A stretch of DNA of 64,000 nucleotides. Source: Strigamia acuminata. Taxonomy: Eukaryota > Arthropoda > Chilopoda > Geophilomorpha > Linotaeniidae. This document shows positions 51,413 to 60,670 of this stretch, one piece after another. Below the pieces are notes generated by a model. The model was not told the DNA's origin. It made no database searches and saw nothing but the letters and a program-made list of their open reading frames with translations. Both the position numbers and the translations under genes were made by a program. The stretch spans positions 11,164,186-11,228,185 of the forward strand of contig OX442317.1 of NCBI GenBank assembly GCA_949358305.1. Reading direction: 5' to 3'. Positions within the stretch are counted from its first letter, which is position 1. Each line of letters begins with the position of its first letter.

Positions 51413-52351
51413 TTAATCGGAAGAATCATCTGTGGTTGTTATTATTGGAGGTTGTGATATACTTGATAAAATTTTTCTTATAATTATGTAAGAAATAAAA
51501 ATACCAAGTCCACCAAATAAAATTGCAATGATGATAGGTAATACAATTGATTTAAACAAATCACCAGCGGTTTTAGCTACATACTCAACATTATGTTTTA
51601 TAAAATCTAAAAACGCTTCGGGCAATGTTTTTTCTTGACAAATGTATGTTACATTATCGTCTTCCTTGCCACCAATCGGTTTTAAACATTGACCGTTACA
51701 ACAATCTACTACTTCTTTAGAGTCTTCCCAGCCATCACATTTAGCTTTGTCTCCCTCGTTACAAGTTTCTACTCCGGCATGATTATCTCGAGAACAACAA
51801 GATAAATTGGGTATTTTACAAACCTCAGTTTTACCGAGTGCATGTGTTGTTATTTTGAAACAACCCGAATTTGCATTTGCAGAGTCAGCCAAGTGTTTAT
51901 AGAAAAACCCCAAAGCTGTTGCACCAATGGTCACACCAGTACCGTAAGTCATTAACTTTAGATAAGCTGTTGCTTGTTCTACAAATTTTGGTTTATCTTT
52001 CAAAAACTTTTTCGCCGTATCTGCATTTTGTAAAGCCTTTGTCAATTGAGGTTTGGTAATATCGGTGAGTTCTAAAGCATCAACCAGCTTTTTCGATTGT
52101 ATATCTTGAAATTTCTTTACGTCAACCACTTCCTTAATTTGTTTAAAATGTGATAATCTTATATCATTATCTACAATTGACATGTGCTTAAAATAATCAA
52201 CACGATCAAGATGACCAACCTGATCAAAATGACTTTTAACCTTTTTAATAGAAGGCGGAATAACGTTAGAACCTAAATCAATTTTCTTTATGGTGCTTGA
52301 CGGTAACTTGGGAATTTTTTGCATTGCTCTGAAGATTCCTTTCACTGACAT
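51413..52351 (-). CDS. PIF-5 / ODV-E56-like envelope protein
   Basis: 312 residues from the ATG at 52351; the in-frame TTG two codons upstream is not needed. A helical N-terminal half leads to a hydrophobic segment (about 130-152, TYGTGVTIGATALGFFY), then a Cys-rich domain (about 164-238, with CCSRDNHAGVETC and CCNGQC) and a C-terminal membrane anchor (about 269-291, VLPIIIAILFGGLGIFISYI). This layout, with the first segment directly before the Cys domain and a C-terminal anchor, is that of ODV-E56/PIF-5, an occlusion-derived virion entry factor of baculovirus-like viruses. Length (about 310-380 in the family) fits. The gene is intact. Confidence 0.78.
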   Translation of the reverse strand: MSVKGIFRAMQKIPKLPSSTIKKIDLGSNVIPPSIKKVKSHFDQVGHLDRVDYFKHMSIVDNDIRLSHFKQIKEVVDVKKFQDIQSKKLVDALELTDITKPQLTKALQNADTAKKFLKDKPKFVEQATAYLKLMTYGTGVTIGATALGFFYKHLADSANANSGCFKITTHALGKTEVCKIPNLSCCSRDNHAGVETCNEGDKAKCDGWEDSKEVVDCCNGQCLKPIGGKEDDNVTYICQEKTLPEAFLDFIKHNVEYVAKTAGDLFKSIVLPIIIAILFGGLGIFISYIIIRKILSSISQPPIITTTDDSSD

Positions 52352-52502
52352 TGTCAACTGATAAAATTTATAAAATTATTCTTTTCCTACGTATTTTTTA
52401 AATGACTAGTTATTAAATATAATTTCAAAACTAAATCAGTCCTTCAATTCCTATACAATGATTCAATTAAAAAATTAGAACTTTATTCGAATTAAGTAAA
52501 TA

Positions 52503-52521
52503 TTTTTTTTTTAAAAAAAAA
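52503..52521 (+). promoter_or_regulatory. T10-A9 tract between PIF-5-like and recombinase genes
   Basis: Ten T followed by nine A lie 69 bases upstream of the recombinase ATG and 151 upstream of the PIF-5-like ATG. Confidence 0.4.
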
Positions 52522-52590
52522 GATTGTTAGTGTGTACACTCTATAATAATAAGAGTAACAACAGACAAAAAGTGTGTAGAAAAAATTTAA

Positions 52591-53421
52591 ATGAATATCT
52601 CTATAAACACTCTAGAAAGTAGAAACTTAAGTGAGAAATCTTGTAAGACCTATCTCAGAAATCTGAATAAATTCTACAATGAATTTTCAACTAATGAAAT
52701 AACAACAGAAAATGTTCAGAATTATGTAGATCAATATTACAATAACAGATCACGTAACACCAGAAGATTGATGGTTATCACGTTAAACACATACGTCTTA
52801 AAAAATCGTAACCTGCAACCTATGCCCGTACCATCAAAAGATCGCAGTAAGTCGACCAAAGTAAACAATTATGACCAAACACAAATAAACAGTTTTCTAA
52901 ACGAATCTATACATGGTTTTGTGGAAGATGTGGGAATGTACCATTGCATTTCACTAGCCATAAGAACCGGTTTAAGAATACACGAAATTTCGAGCATAAA
53001 AAATGCTGATTTTTTAGTCGGCTGTGAGAAAACACCAATGGAGGTGATTGTTACACGTGGAAAAGGAAATAAATCTAGAACAGTTTTCATTTCTGATACG
53101 GATAAACCGTACTTCCACGATGAGCTGAGACCATACGTTCTCTCACTCAAAAGTGAGTATTTGTTTCCCACGACTTATGATAATTGGCGACGCAGATTGA
53201 AACGAATATTACACAACTGCGGTGTTGTTGAAAAGAAAAAGGGATTTCATGGAATGAGAAGCTTCTTTTGCACTAAGAAATATTCAATTATGATTGAAAA
53301 AAATATTGCATTTCCTTTTCATGTTTTGGCGCAATTAATGGGTCACTCAGAAACAAAATCTGTTCGTAATTATATCAGACCCACCGTGGATCAAGTACGT
53401 CATTATGCTTTAAATACTTGA
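52591..53421 (+). CDS. Tyrosine recombinase (VLF-1/integrase-like)
   Basis: 276 residues, ATG start. An N-terminal SAM-like helical domain (1-85) is followed by a catalytic domain with the full set R129 (RTGLRIHE), K158 or K161 (RGKGNKS), H220-x2-R223 (FHGMRS), H252 (LMGHSE) and Y261 (VRNYI). In baculovirus-like viruses such enzymes (VLF-1) act in genome resolution, packaging and very late expression; others act as integrases. All catalytic residues are kept, so strand cutting is plausible. It is shorter than baculovirus VLF-1 (about 380), nearer to nudivirus integrase-like proteins and phage integrases. It could explain chromosomal integration, which is inference. Confidence 0.85.
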   Translation: MNISINTLESRNLSEKSCKTYLRNLNKFYNEFSTNEITTENVQNYVDQYYNNRSRNTRRLMVITLNTYVLKNRNLQPMPVPSKDRSKSTKVNNYDQTQINSFLNESIHGFVEDVGMYHCISLAIRTGLRIHEISSIKNADFLVGCEKTPMEVIVTRGKGNKSRTVFISDTDKPYFHDELRPYVLSLKSEYLFPTTYDNWRRRLKRILHNCGVVEKKKGFHGMRSFFCTKKYSIMIEKNIAFPFHVLAQLMGHSETKSVRNYIRPTVDQVRHYALNT

Positions 53422-53545
53422 ATCATCTCACATCCAGAATGTTGAAACATTTTTTTTTAAACAAAAGCTCGATGTTCAATACACGCGAGGGACTCTGGAA
53501 TCTACTTTTACTTCAACAGGAACATATTGTCTACAAACAAATAAT

Positions 53546-54181
53546 CTACTTGTTTAATTTTGCAGGAAGGATTAGATCTTTACATGAAGAAGACGTTTGA
53601 TCAAATATTTGATTTTTTCCTTTACAATCACTTATACTGAGGATGCGGTTTTCACCGTTGCAAATGAAATACATTCTATCAGTATCTACCTTGTCAATAC
53701 GTATTTTAACTGCATCACTGTTTTTATAATCGTAATTTGTAAATTTTTTTAATTTCCCGAAAGGCATCCCGAAGCATGTAGTTTTATAAATACATTCGTT
53801 CTTTATTTGATCAAAGGCAAAATAATCTGGACATTTAACACGAAATGACTTTTTAAACGATGGACATATTATATAGTGGTCAATAGACGTTGGATCAGGA
53901 ATAGGTGTATTAAAAACCAGACAATTGTTTCGCTCTTTTTTTGAAACTGCGTTGTTCCAATATTCGTTTTCGTGATTTAATTTGTCGACTACCTTACCAC
54001 CATCACTGCAGTTTCTTATATTGCGAACAGGATCTAAAAACATCAACGTTTCCTTAAACTTACAGAGGTTTTTATAAAAATCATTGATTGGTTCTACTAC
54101 ATTTAAGCTCAACGTAAAAAACCATTTGAAAACAAACAAACCAACTGTTAACACAGAAAATATTAAATAGATAATGACCAT
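53546..54181 (-). CDS. Membrane-anchored protein with two chitin-binding-like (CBM14) units
   Basis: 211 residues, ATG start. There is one N-terminal membrane segment (about 1-25). Two Cys sets of peritrophin-A spacing follow: C87, C106, C117, C130 (with YIICPS and FAFDQIKNEC) and C136, C174, C186, C200 (with YFICNG and QIFDQTSSSC). The YxxC and FD-x5-C marks are classic for CBM14. Baculovirus 11K and VP91/PIF-8 proteins use this fold and a gut (peritrophic matrix) role is likely for virions. VP91 is far longer, so 11K-like is the better comparison. A T/A run touches the ATG. Confidence 0.72.
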   Translation of the reverse strand: MVIIYLIFSVLTVGLFVFKWFFTLSLNVVEPINDFYKNLCKFKETLMFLDPVRNIRNCSDGGKVVDKLNHENEYWNNAVSKKERNNCLVFNTPIPDPTSIDHYIICPSFKKSFRVKCPDYFAFDQIKNECIYKTTCFGMPFGKLKKFTNYDYKNSDAVKIRIDKVDTDRMYFICNGENRILSISDCKGKNQIFDQTSSSCKDLILPAKLNK

Positions 54182-54196
54182 TTTTTTTTAAAAAAA
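54182..54196 (-). promoter_or_regulatory. T8-A7 tract directly against the start codon
   Basis: On the plus strand, T runs from the last base of CAT to 54189 and A from 54190 to 54196. In gene direction it reads T7-A8 into ATG. It is one of the clearest copies of the viral motif. Confidence 0.5.
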
Positions 54197-54233
54197 TGTT
54201 TTAAGTTATTGGAATGAATGATGGTATAATTAA

Positions 54234-55247
54234 TTACTCATGTAAACGTTTAGCAGAAGACAGTAAATCTTCGTACGTCTTTAGGAATTCGTCTGCTGTA
54301 TTGTTTAACATAAATGAAGTTTTAAGCGTATTGGATAAAGTTTTTAATCCGATAATGCAATAATATCTATGAAAAAATTCATAGTACCTATTATCATAAA
54401 GATAAGTAGATTTACAAATTCCATTTGGTAATTTACACATTATTTTTTCTTCTTTATATAATGAATTCTTTGCTGGAACGGCTGTTCCAGTCAAGCAAAA
54501 ATATAGCAGTGTCAATGATCCGATATAAAAATTCAATAACCCCGTTACTTTTGAGTCTAATTTAAACGATTCTGCATATTTATATTTATTAGCAGGAGAA
54601 AATGTTCTAGTATCTGGATGTGTATATACGACATCGACTATTCTTAGAGATTCATTAACTTGCCAAGGCAAAAACTGAAAATGTCCATTTTCGTAAAAAC
54701 CCAATTTCTGCTTTGTCAAGTTTATAAAAATACGCTTAGGAGACATGACGGTAGGAAAGATAGCATAGTCCTTTAAATATTTTAGGCAGTCGATTAAGAA
54801 TTGAATCGTAATATTAAAACATTTATTTTTATCTATTTCCATTTTATTTCTATAATTGTACAACGAGATTATGTCATCCTTTTCATCGTATTTATAAATC
54901 GTTACAATTTCTGTATTTGTGTTCATCCACCAAGTAATAATCTTCGGTGTTAAACCAAACTTGGCCAATTCATTATTATATACCATTTCCGATGGAACAT
55001 TGTTATGCCAAGCTGTAATATGTGGAGAAATGTGAATGTAACAACCACTTTTGCTTGAATCTTTCTTTTCCAGATAGAGTCTGTCGTCGCCGTGATCAAC
55101 ATTTTGTGTGAAAACATTTTCATAATGAATTAAATTTATATCATGTACTATAAATTTTTCCTTATCTGTTTCAAACAATACCTCGTCGTAAATCGAAATG
55201 CTGTGTAAATGCGTTTTTCTTTTCTTTTTTGATGTTCGTTTACTCAT
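54234..55247 (-). CDS. Possible degenerate protein kinase-fold protein, 337 residues
   Basis: I chose the ATG at 55247 (MSKRTSKKKRK) because a T/A tract touches it; an ATG 13 codons upstream is also open. The N-terminus is strongly basic. The chain recalls a kinase: an ELAKFGLTPKI-like stretch with a following hinge (TIYKYDEKDD), then LIDCLKYLKDYAIFPTVMSPKRIFINL where an HRDLKPENI loop would be. HRD and DFG are not present (VMSPKRIFIN, GFYENG), so if it is a kinase it is dead. Large DNA viruses carry kinases and pseudokinases. The match is by pattern only. Confidence 0.5.
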   Translation of the reverse strand: MSKRTSKKKRKTHLHSISIYDEVLFETDKEKFIVHDINLIHYENVFTQNVDHGDDRLYLEKKDSSKSGCYIHISPHITAWHNNVPSEMVYNNELAKFGLTPKIITWWMNTNTEIVTIYKYDEKDDIISLYNYRNKMEIDKNKCFNITIQFLIDCLKYLKDYAIFPTVMSPKRIFINLTKQKLGFYENGHFQFLPWQVNESLRIVDVVYTHPDTRTFSPANKYKYAESFKLDSKVTGLLNFYIGSLTLLYFCLTGTAVPAKNSLYKEEKIMCKLPNGICKSTYLYDNRYYEFFHRYYCIIGLKTLSNTLKTSFMLNNTADEFLKTYEDLLSSAKRLHE

Positions 55248-55255
55248 TTTTTTAA
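55248..55255 (-). promoter_or_regulatory. Short T/A tract against the kinase-like start
   Basis: In gene direction it reads TTAAAAAA into ATG. It supports the downstream ATG as the start. Confidence 0.35.
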
Positions 55256-55727
55256 CATTAAAATACCAGTGTAAAAGAAAAAGCATTACTGTATCTATTA
55301 ATACAGAAGATTTATAGGTCAGTAAGCGCCGCCCCCTTTACAACCATCAACTTACAAACTATCAATGATGGGAACAAATTATTTTCAAACAGAAATACAT
55401 TAAACGTGGTGGACGCTGCATAGTTACCCCTTGCAGTAAGCATTGTCTGCTGAACTTCTTCTATTTCTAGATCAGTTTAGGTGAGGCAAACTCTGTTTAA
55501 ATGGAAGTATGACACTCCTCTTATCACATTGTATTTTAAATTAAAATTGAATCAACACAAACTGAAATAGTTAAACAAAGTCTGTTAGATTAATATGGTG
55601 TATTTATTCACTTTTAACGGTGAATACACTTCAAATAATGTTAAAACATGGTGGCTACACATTAGACTGAACCAAGATACAGGAAGTTAAAACGCGTCGT
55701 AGCCTTTCACTAGCCTCAATCAAGGTA

Positions 55728-56126
55728 CAGTCATGGTCAAAAAAACTTTCCTGCTGTTTAGCTGTTTTAAGTTAATCACCAGGTGATGTGGTATCGTGAT
55801 GTTAAGTGTTATCACTAGATGGCGCAATAAGCAACCCAAGGTTATATATTATGTAACATACGACCGCAAGGCCACTCTGGATTAGTATACGAGCAATAAA
55901 TAAGTCTTTCTCCTTGTGTGAACTCTACATGACTTGTTATTTAATTATATATGAACACTACAGGTGGTATAAAAATCCATTGAGATTTAGTGACATTATT
56001 ATTTGCCTGGTTTTTATCTTTTAATACTGTTGTTAGAGCTAGACAATGGATTTTTATGCCACCTGGTAGATAAACTTAATAAAATAAAAACAACTAAACT
56101 ACAAGGAATTTTTTTGTCCATGACTG
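55728..56126. mobile_element. Tc1/mariner-like MITE, TA target duplication
   Basis: The ends are CAGTCATGGTCAAAAAAACT and, complemented, CAGTCATGGACAAAAAAATT; both are flanked by TA (55726-55727, 56127-56128). It is 399 bases with no transposase. It lies inside the dense viral core block, so the block was in a genome with active DNA transposons. Confidence 0.82.
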
Positions 56127-56427
56127 TACATATTAATTACACATTAACACAAAATATCCACCATGATCGTTCCCATAATGTGTTTTCGTGCATCACAGGG
56201 AAGTACCAATGGGTTGCTTTGAACATTGGAATTGGACATTTAAGTGCTAGACATTTTGCATTAGACATTTTTTTGATTAGACATTTTGTCCATTCAACAT
56301 TTCAGATTAGACATTTCAGTTTAGACATTATAGATTAGACATTTTGTCATTCGATATTTGGGAGACTACCCTATTTATACGTTATAAAAAAACCGGACAA
56401 AATTATTTTTAAGTACAAACAGTCTAA

Positions 56428-56450
56428 TTTTTTTTAAATAATAAAAAAAA
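56428..56450 (+). promoter_or_regulatory. T8-A3-TA-A tract just upstream of the 455-residue gene
   Basis: TTTTTTTTAAATAATAAAAA and further A lie 6-28 bases upstream of the ATG at 56456. Confidence 0.4.
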
Positions 56451-56455
56451 CAACA

Positions 56456-57823
56456 ATGATGTCCAATTTAAAAAGGCTTGTTCAATCGTTATTGCCCGAT
56501 GTACAAGATTCTGTTTCCTCGGTATTAATCGGTAATCAATCTGCATACATATATACTCTTAATTCTACTAATCATCAATTATATGAATTGGAGCAGGTAT
56601 TAAATAAACGAAGCGACAGATTTGCCGTGGAGGATCAATTGGCACAAACCGCTGTATGTGATTTTCCATATAATGCAGTAGGTTTTATAAACAGCAGCCG
56701 TTTTGTAAACCAGCCACCACTATTTTTAATAGATGGTAATGTAAAAATCTTTTACGGACGGGTTTTGGCATGGAATGCATGGTTTCTAAGTCTATTTTTT
56801 AAACGGGATGTAAATGTTTTTACTAGAATTAAGGGAACCGTTCCGTGCGATACGTTGAATTTAGAAAACCTAAATTTTGAAGATTTAGAAAACGACAAAC
56901 ATAATGTGACAAAACCAATTTTTGATTTAATGAACTTGCTATTATCTTCTAAACAGACTACCACAAACGAGAACAAACCTAATTTATGTGATATTGCGAA
57001 CGAGCAGTTGCTTAAAAATTTTGAAAATATGGAATTTCCTAAAACACTATTAAATGATTTGAATATTGACTTGATTTCAAAAATAGAAAACGAGAATGTG
57101 TTTATGGAGGATTTATTTTCACCAGTAGAAAATTTATACATGTGTTTCTATTTATGCCAAAAAATATGTGTCATTTCTTACTCTAAAGGATTTACACATT
57201 CAATTTATGCCATGTATAGCTATCTTTGCATGATGAATGATTTCGGACTAAAACGTGATTTTATTAAAGCGGCAGAAATCCCTATTGAATCTATACGGCG
57301 TATAGTACTAGAGTTAGATTTTCCTGAACTACGTACACGGAATTTGAGTTGGTTGAAGGGCTCTTATTTGAAAAAGCAGGAATTATATGACATACATATG
57401 CAAATAAAACAAGAAAATTGGTCGGAAGTGGCATATAATCTTGCTATAAACAAACTAGAATTCACAGATTCCAGGCAACAGACCTTATATTACATATTTC
57501 TTGCCAACAAAAAAAGTACTCAATTTTATTATTTGACATTTCTGTGCTCCATGTTTGAAAGATGCAGAATGATATTGAATAAATCAATACACATAAAAAG
57601 CGTGCAACGCAAACAGGAAATAGATTTGTTTCAGAAATTATTATTTAATCTGCGTGATTTTATAGTTAACGTCACGCAAAAAACGACATACGATAGCAGA
57701 CTGACTATAGATGAAATTACAGATTTTTTTGTATTTCATGAAAAAGATATTTACCAGTTATTAGATATTGTGACTAGGGACGATTTGATTACTTCTTGCA
57801 TGGAGTACTTACACAAGAAATAA
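56456..57823 (+). CDS. Unknown viral protein, 455 residues
   Basis: ATG start (a second ATG follows directly). It is a largely helical, soluble protein with no signal peptide. An acidic stretch (LNLENLNFEDLENDKH) lies at about 130-147. There are helix-rich blocks at 200-340 and a C-terminal IYQLLDIVTRDDL region. I see no catalytic motif. Its stop codon (57821-57823) abuts the stop of the RNR gene with no base between, a compactness typical of viruses. It could be a capsid or tegument-like protein, but no evidence shows this. Confidence 0.65.
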   Translation: MMSNLKRLVQSLLPDVQDSVSSVLIGNQSAYIYTLNSTNHQLYELEQVLNKRSDRFAVEDQLAQTAVCDFPYNAVGFINSSRFVNQPPLFLIDGNVKIFYGRVLAWNAWFLSLFFKRDVNVFTRIKGTVPCDTLNLENLNFEDLENDKHNVTKPIFDLMNLLLSSKQTTTNENKPNLCDIANEQLLKNFENMEFPKTLLNDLNIDLISKIENENVFMEDLFSPVENLYMCFYLCQKICVISYSKGFTHSIYAMYSYLCMMNDFGLKRDFIKAAEIPIESIRRIVLELDFPELRTRNLSWLKGSYLKKQELYDIHMQIKQENWSEVAYNLAINKLEFTDSRQQTLYYIFLANKKSTQFYYLTFLCSMFERCRMILNKSIHIKSVQRKQEIDLFQKLLFNLRDFIVNVTQKTTYDSRLTIDEITDFFVFHEKDIYQLLDIVTRDDLITSCMEYLHKK

Positions 57824-58828
57824 CTAAAAATCTGTTATACCAAAAATATTATCGCCAGGTATATTCGTCTCGGCTTTAATGTTGACCTTCCCATACTCGC
57901 TCACTTTTCTCTCAAAAAAATTGGTCTTCCCTGTATACGACGATGTTGTCATGAATTCAAACGGATTTTCAGCAGCGTATATCACTTCACCAATCAAATT
58001 AAAGGACAAGCGATCAGCAATATATTTTATGTATTGACTCATTGTTCTTTTGTTCATATTGCGTAGATCTCTTGGTAACGCATCCTCGTAAAACTTGATC
58101 TCCATGTCAACAGCTAAACAGAGCATATCTTTCACAACGCTAGTCGGTGGTTTGTAAAAAATGTGATTTTTGAATATTTCGCATGCAAATTCACAATGTA
58201 GAGATTCGTCCCTACTTATTAACTCGTTTGCAAATGTTAATCCTGGCATTAAACCCCTGTCTTTTAACCAGAATATTGCAGCAAATGCTCCGGAAAAAAA
58301 TATTCCTTCGGCAATTGCCGTGACTAATATTTTTTCACCCACAGTAACGGATGGATTATTAATATAACTGTCAATCCACTCAATTTTGGTTTTAAGATTG
58401 TGATTCGTAGATGCCATATTTAATAACCGGTTTCTTTCATCCTCATCTAATATCAGACTGTTAATCATTAAACTGTAAGTTTCGAAATGAATATTTTCAA
58501 CATAAGCTTGAATTGTGTAAAAATATTCAGCTTCAATTACAGGTAGATTTACAAAATCTTTTTTTAACATATCCCCAACAAGGACGTCGCCAGCCACAAA
58601 AAAAGCCAAGATATGTTTTATAAATTCTTGCTCATCTTCACTGAGAGCTTTGAAATCTGCAACATCGGTTTTAAAATTTATTTCTTCTACGTGCCATGCG
58701 ATACTCGCCTGACGTTTGTAAAAGTCCCATATGGTTTGATAACGTATGGGGAAAAGACAAAAACGAGTAGTTTCGGATGAAGGTGGCAATGGAAGATCTA
58801 AAAAATGATCATTTGTTATGGTTGGCAT
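57824..58828 (-). CDS. Ribonucleotide reductase small subunit (class I R2)
   Basis: 334 residues from the ATG at 58828 (MPTITND). A longer open frame to 59005 reads through the promoter and is not coding. R2 makes the tyrosyl radical needed to form dNTPs. Visible marks are the FFVAGD segment with metal ligand D81, ENIHFETYSL with E111, H114 and radical Tyr118, the AEGIFFSGAF helix, RDESLHCEF with the last Glu/His ligands, and a C-terminal tail ending GITDF for binding R1. All ligands are present. Large DNA viruses of insects often carry R1 and R2; R1 is not in this window. A T9-A11 tract lies 7 bases upstream of the ATG. Confidence 0.93.
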   Translation of the reverse strand: MPTITNDHFLDLPLPPSSETTRFCLFPIRYQTIWDFYKRQASIAWHVEEINFKTDVADFKALSEDEQEFIKHILAFFVAGDVLVGDMLKKDFVNLPVIEAEYFYTIQAYVENIHFETYSLMINSLILDEDERNRLLNMASTNHNLKTKIEWIDSYINNPSVTVGEKILVTAIAEGIFFSGAFAAIFWLKDRGLMPGLTFANELISRDESLHCEFACEIFKNHIFYKPPTSVVKDMLCLAVDMEIKFYEDALPRDLRNMNKRTMSQYIKYIADRLSFNLIGEVIYAAENPFEFMTTSSYTGKTNFFERKVSEYGKVNIKAETNIPGDNIFGITDF

Positions 58829-58835
58829 GTTACTG

Positions 58836-58855
58836 TTTTTTTTTAAAAAAAAAAA
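58836..58855 (-). promoter_or_regulatory. T9-A11 tract upstream of RNR small subunit
   Basis: Nine T followed by eleven A (plus strand) lie 7 bases from the start codon at 58828. It is the longest perfect example of the motif. Confidence 0.5.
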
Positions 58856-59706
58856 TGAGATATTATTTGAGACGATACAAGAAAAAGTTGCTGTCGTGTA
58901 TATAATAACTGTGTTTGTTTGTATTAGAGATTTAAAACGCAGCATATTTATAGTTTTTATACCACAATTAATTAAAATCAAAATATGATTTTTGTAATTT
59001 TTCATATTTAAAATCTAAATAAAGATTTTGTTAATAAGTACGTTTTAAAATGGTGTCAAAATTAAAAACAATTGAAATAAGTATGTTATTAACTTCACCC
59101 TGTTTTATTAACTGGTCTAAGCAGACATATTAATCAGAAAATAATTTTTTTTAGTCAGGACATGAAATGTATTAAACTACCGGTTTTTCAAAAAGTGCAT
59201 TTTTGCGAAACCCTAATTCCATGCGCATATTTCGTGCTTGGCACAAATTTAGCATCCTCTCTGTTCTGTGATTGACTCAGAATTGGCTGCTACAGCACAC
59301 ATTCGTGGACGTAGTGTACGGTACGTTCATTTTTTGTTTATTCGATAAGTCGGCAAGTAGCTGAGGCTCTAAAAGTTAGGAAAACTTCTGCGCTTTCAAT
59401 TTAACATCAAGATACAGGCGCTAACTGTAGTACTTTAATGGCTTCTTGTTATTCATCCAGCCCGCTCATACGCACGTTCATCTGAGTATATGTGTATCCA
59501 TTATTGTTTAATTTTGAAAATTTTTAAAAAGGTTTGGGGTGCTGAAAGTTATTAAGCAGAATGCCTAAGTATCCCAAACAAGAATGGAAGTAGTATGTAG
59601 TATATGAAATATAACCAAATTGTAAAAAATATGAACATTTCTGAAGGATTTTTTTATGAAATGTCAGACTTTAATGTTTGATCGTTTTTTCTCTTTGCTC
59701 CTGTAG
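58856..59706. other. Virus-to-host transition, MITE end
   Basis: 59409-59434 has CATCAAGATAC, then GCTAACTG before TA, matching the end of the 17104 element. Its other end was not found. No gene was seen. Confidence 0.45.
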
Positions 59707-60369
59707 GTGTATTCTCACCATCCGAGACAACCCACAGCAACAATGTACCCGTTCAATAGGAGCTCGTCGAGCAAGGAATTGTCAAAGTTGATGATGTGTG
59801 TTGTTAAAGTACAGAAAACACCTGCTAATAATTTAGAAAAATTTACCACAACTATAAAAGTTAACGCTGCTGAAGTAAAAGATAAATAGAAGTAAAAAAA
59901 ATTTCAAGTTTTAATGCTTTTTTTTGCTCAGGTAGGGGTGTTGCCCACCGTTATAGCGTCATTTCGAGACGACACACAGTCACAACTTACCCCTGATGAT
60001 ACAACTGCAGGTCGAGAAAATATTAATCAGTCTCCGAAGAAAAGAAATTACGAGGAATTACCAAAATTAGTTTCTGTTGTGAAGGTACGAAAAATATCTG
60101 ATGATGTTCTGAAAAAGTTGGTTATACATGGAAGAATTAATGTTGCTGAAGTAAAAATGCAGAGAGGTTATGTATGGTCTTGCCCCATAGACTATTATGA
60201 AGATTTGTCAAAGAACATAATTGTCAGCAAACCTCCAGCAGATTATGTGGAGTTACAGGATTCACCACGTTGTCCAGGTATGAAAAGCAGCTGTGATCGT
60301 GGCGAAGAATTTTGTTCCTTAGGATGCATTTGTGAAAGCTTGAATGCACTGAAGAAACAGAATAATTGA
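59707..60369 (+). CDS. Two 3' exons of a spliced host gene with a duplicated segment and a Cys-rich end
   Basis: Exon A (59707-59874) follows TCCTGTAG and ends before GTAAAA; exon B (59932-60369) follows GCTCAG; both are phase 0 and total 201 residues. The two exons share a segment: VVKVQKTPANNLEKF ... VNAAE in A and VVKVRKISDDVLKKL ... VNVAEVK in B, so one arose by exon duplication. B ends with CPGMKSSC and EFCSLGCICESL. A C-x-LGC-x-C-x-SL end recalls the MGA-type transcription factors, but this is weak. Upstream exons were not found. Confidence 0.45.
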
Positions 60370-60670
60370 TTGTCTCAAGAGAAAAAAGTAATTGTTGATC
60401 AACCAGAACAGACTTTCTCTCAACTTAAATTTCAATCAGATTTAAGTATTCGATGTTTACCCAAGCTCATATTTAAAATTGTCACTGACGGCCACAATTG
60501 CAACTTCATTTTTATGAAAAAATCATACTTTTTGAGTACTTAACGTATGCGTACGTCAAAAAATAATACCGGTATGTCAAAAAATAAAATAATACCGTAG
60601 CGCTAATATAGTATTCTTGCTCATTCAACCACAGCTATTTTTTTATAGTGGCTAGAATTCGAGGATGGCT
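60370..60670. other. Spacer, no gene seen
   Basis: 3' flank of host exons and AT-rich DNA; the sequence GGTATGTCAAAAAATAA is partly repeated near 60555-60590. Confidence 0.4.

Larger units (their letters stand above)
55256..56455. other. Spacer in the viral core holding a Tc1-like element and AGACATT repeats
   Basis: The 55728-56126 element is listed separately. At 56235-56345 the word TTAGACATTT recurs about eight times in direct order. No gene was seen. Confidence 0.6.

Noticed and set aside
58829-59005. N-terminal extension of the RNR small subunit
   Set aside because: The added 59 codons read across the T9-A11 tract, are AT-driven and match nothing in R2; the ATG at 58828 fits the family start.
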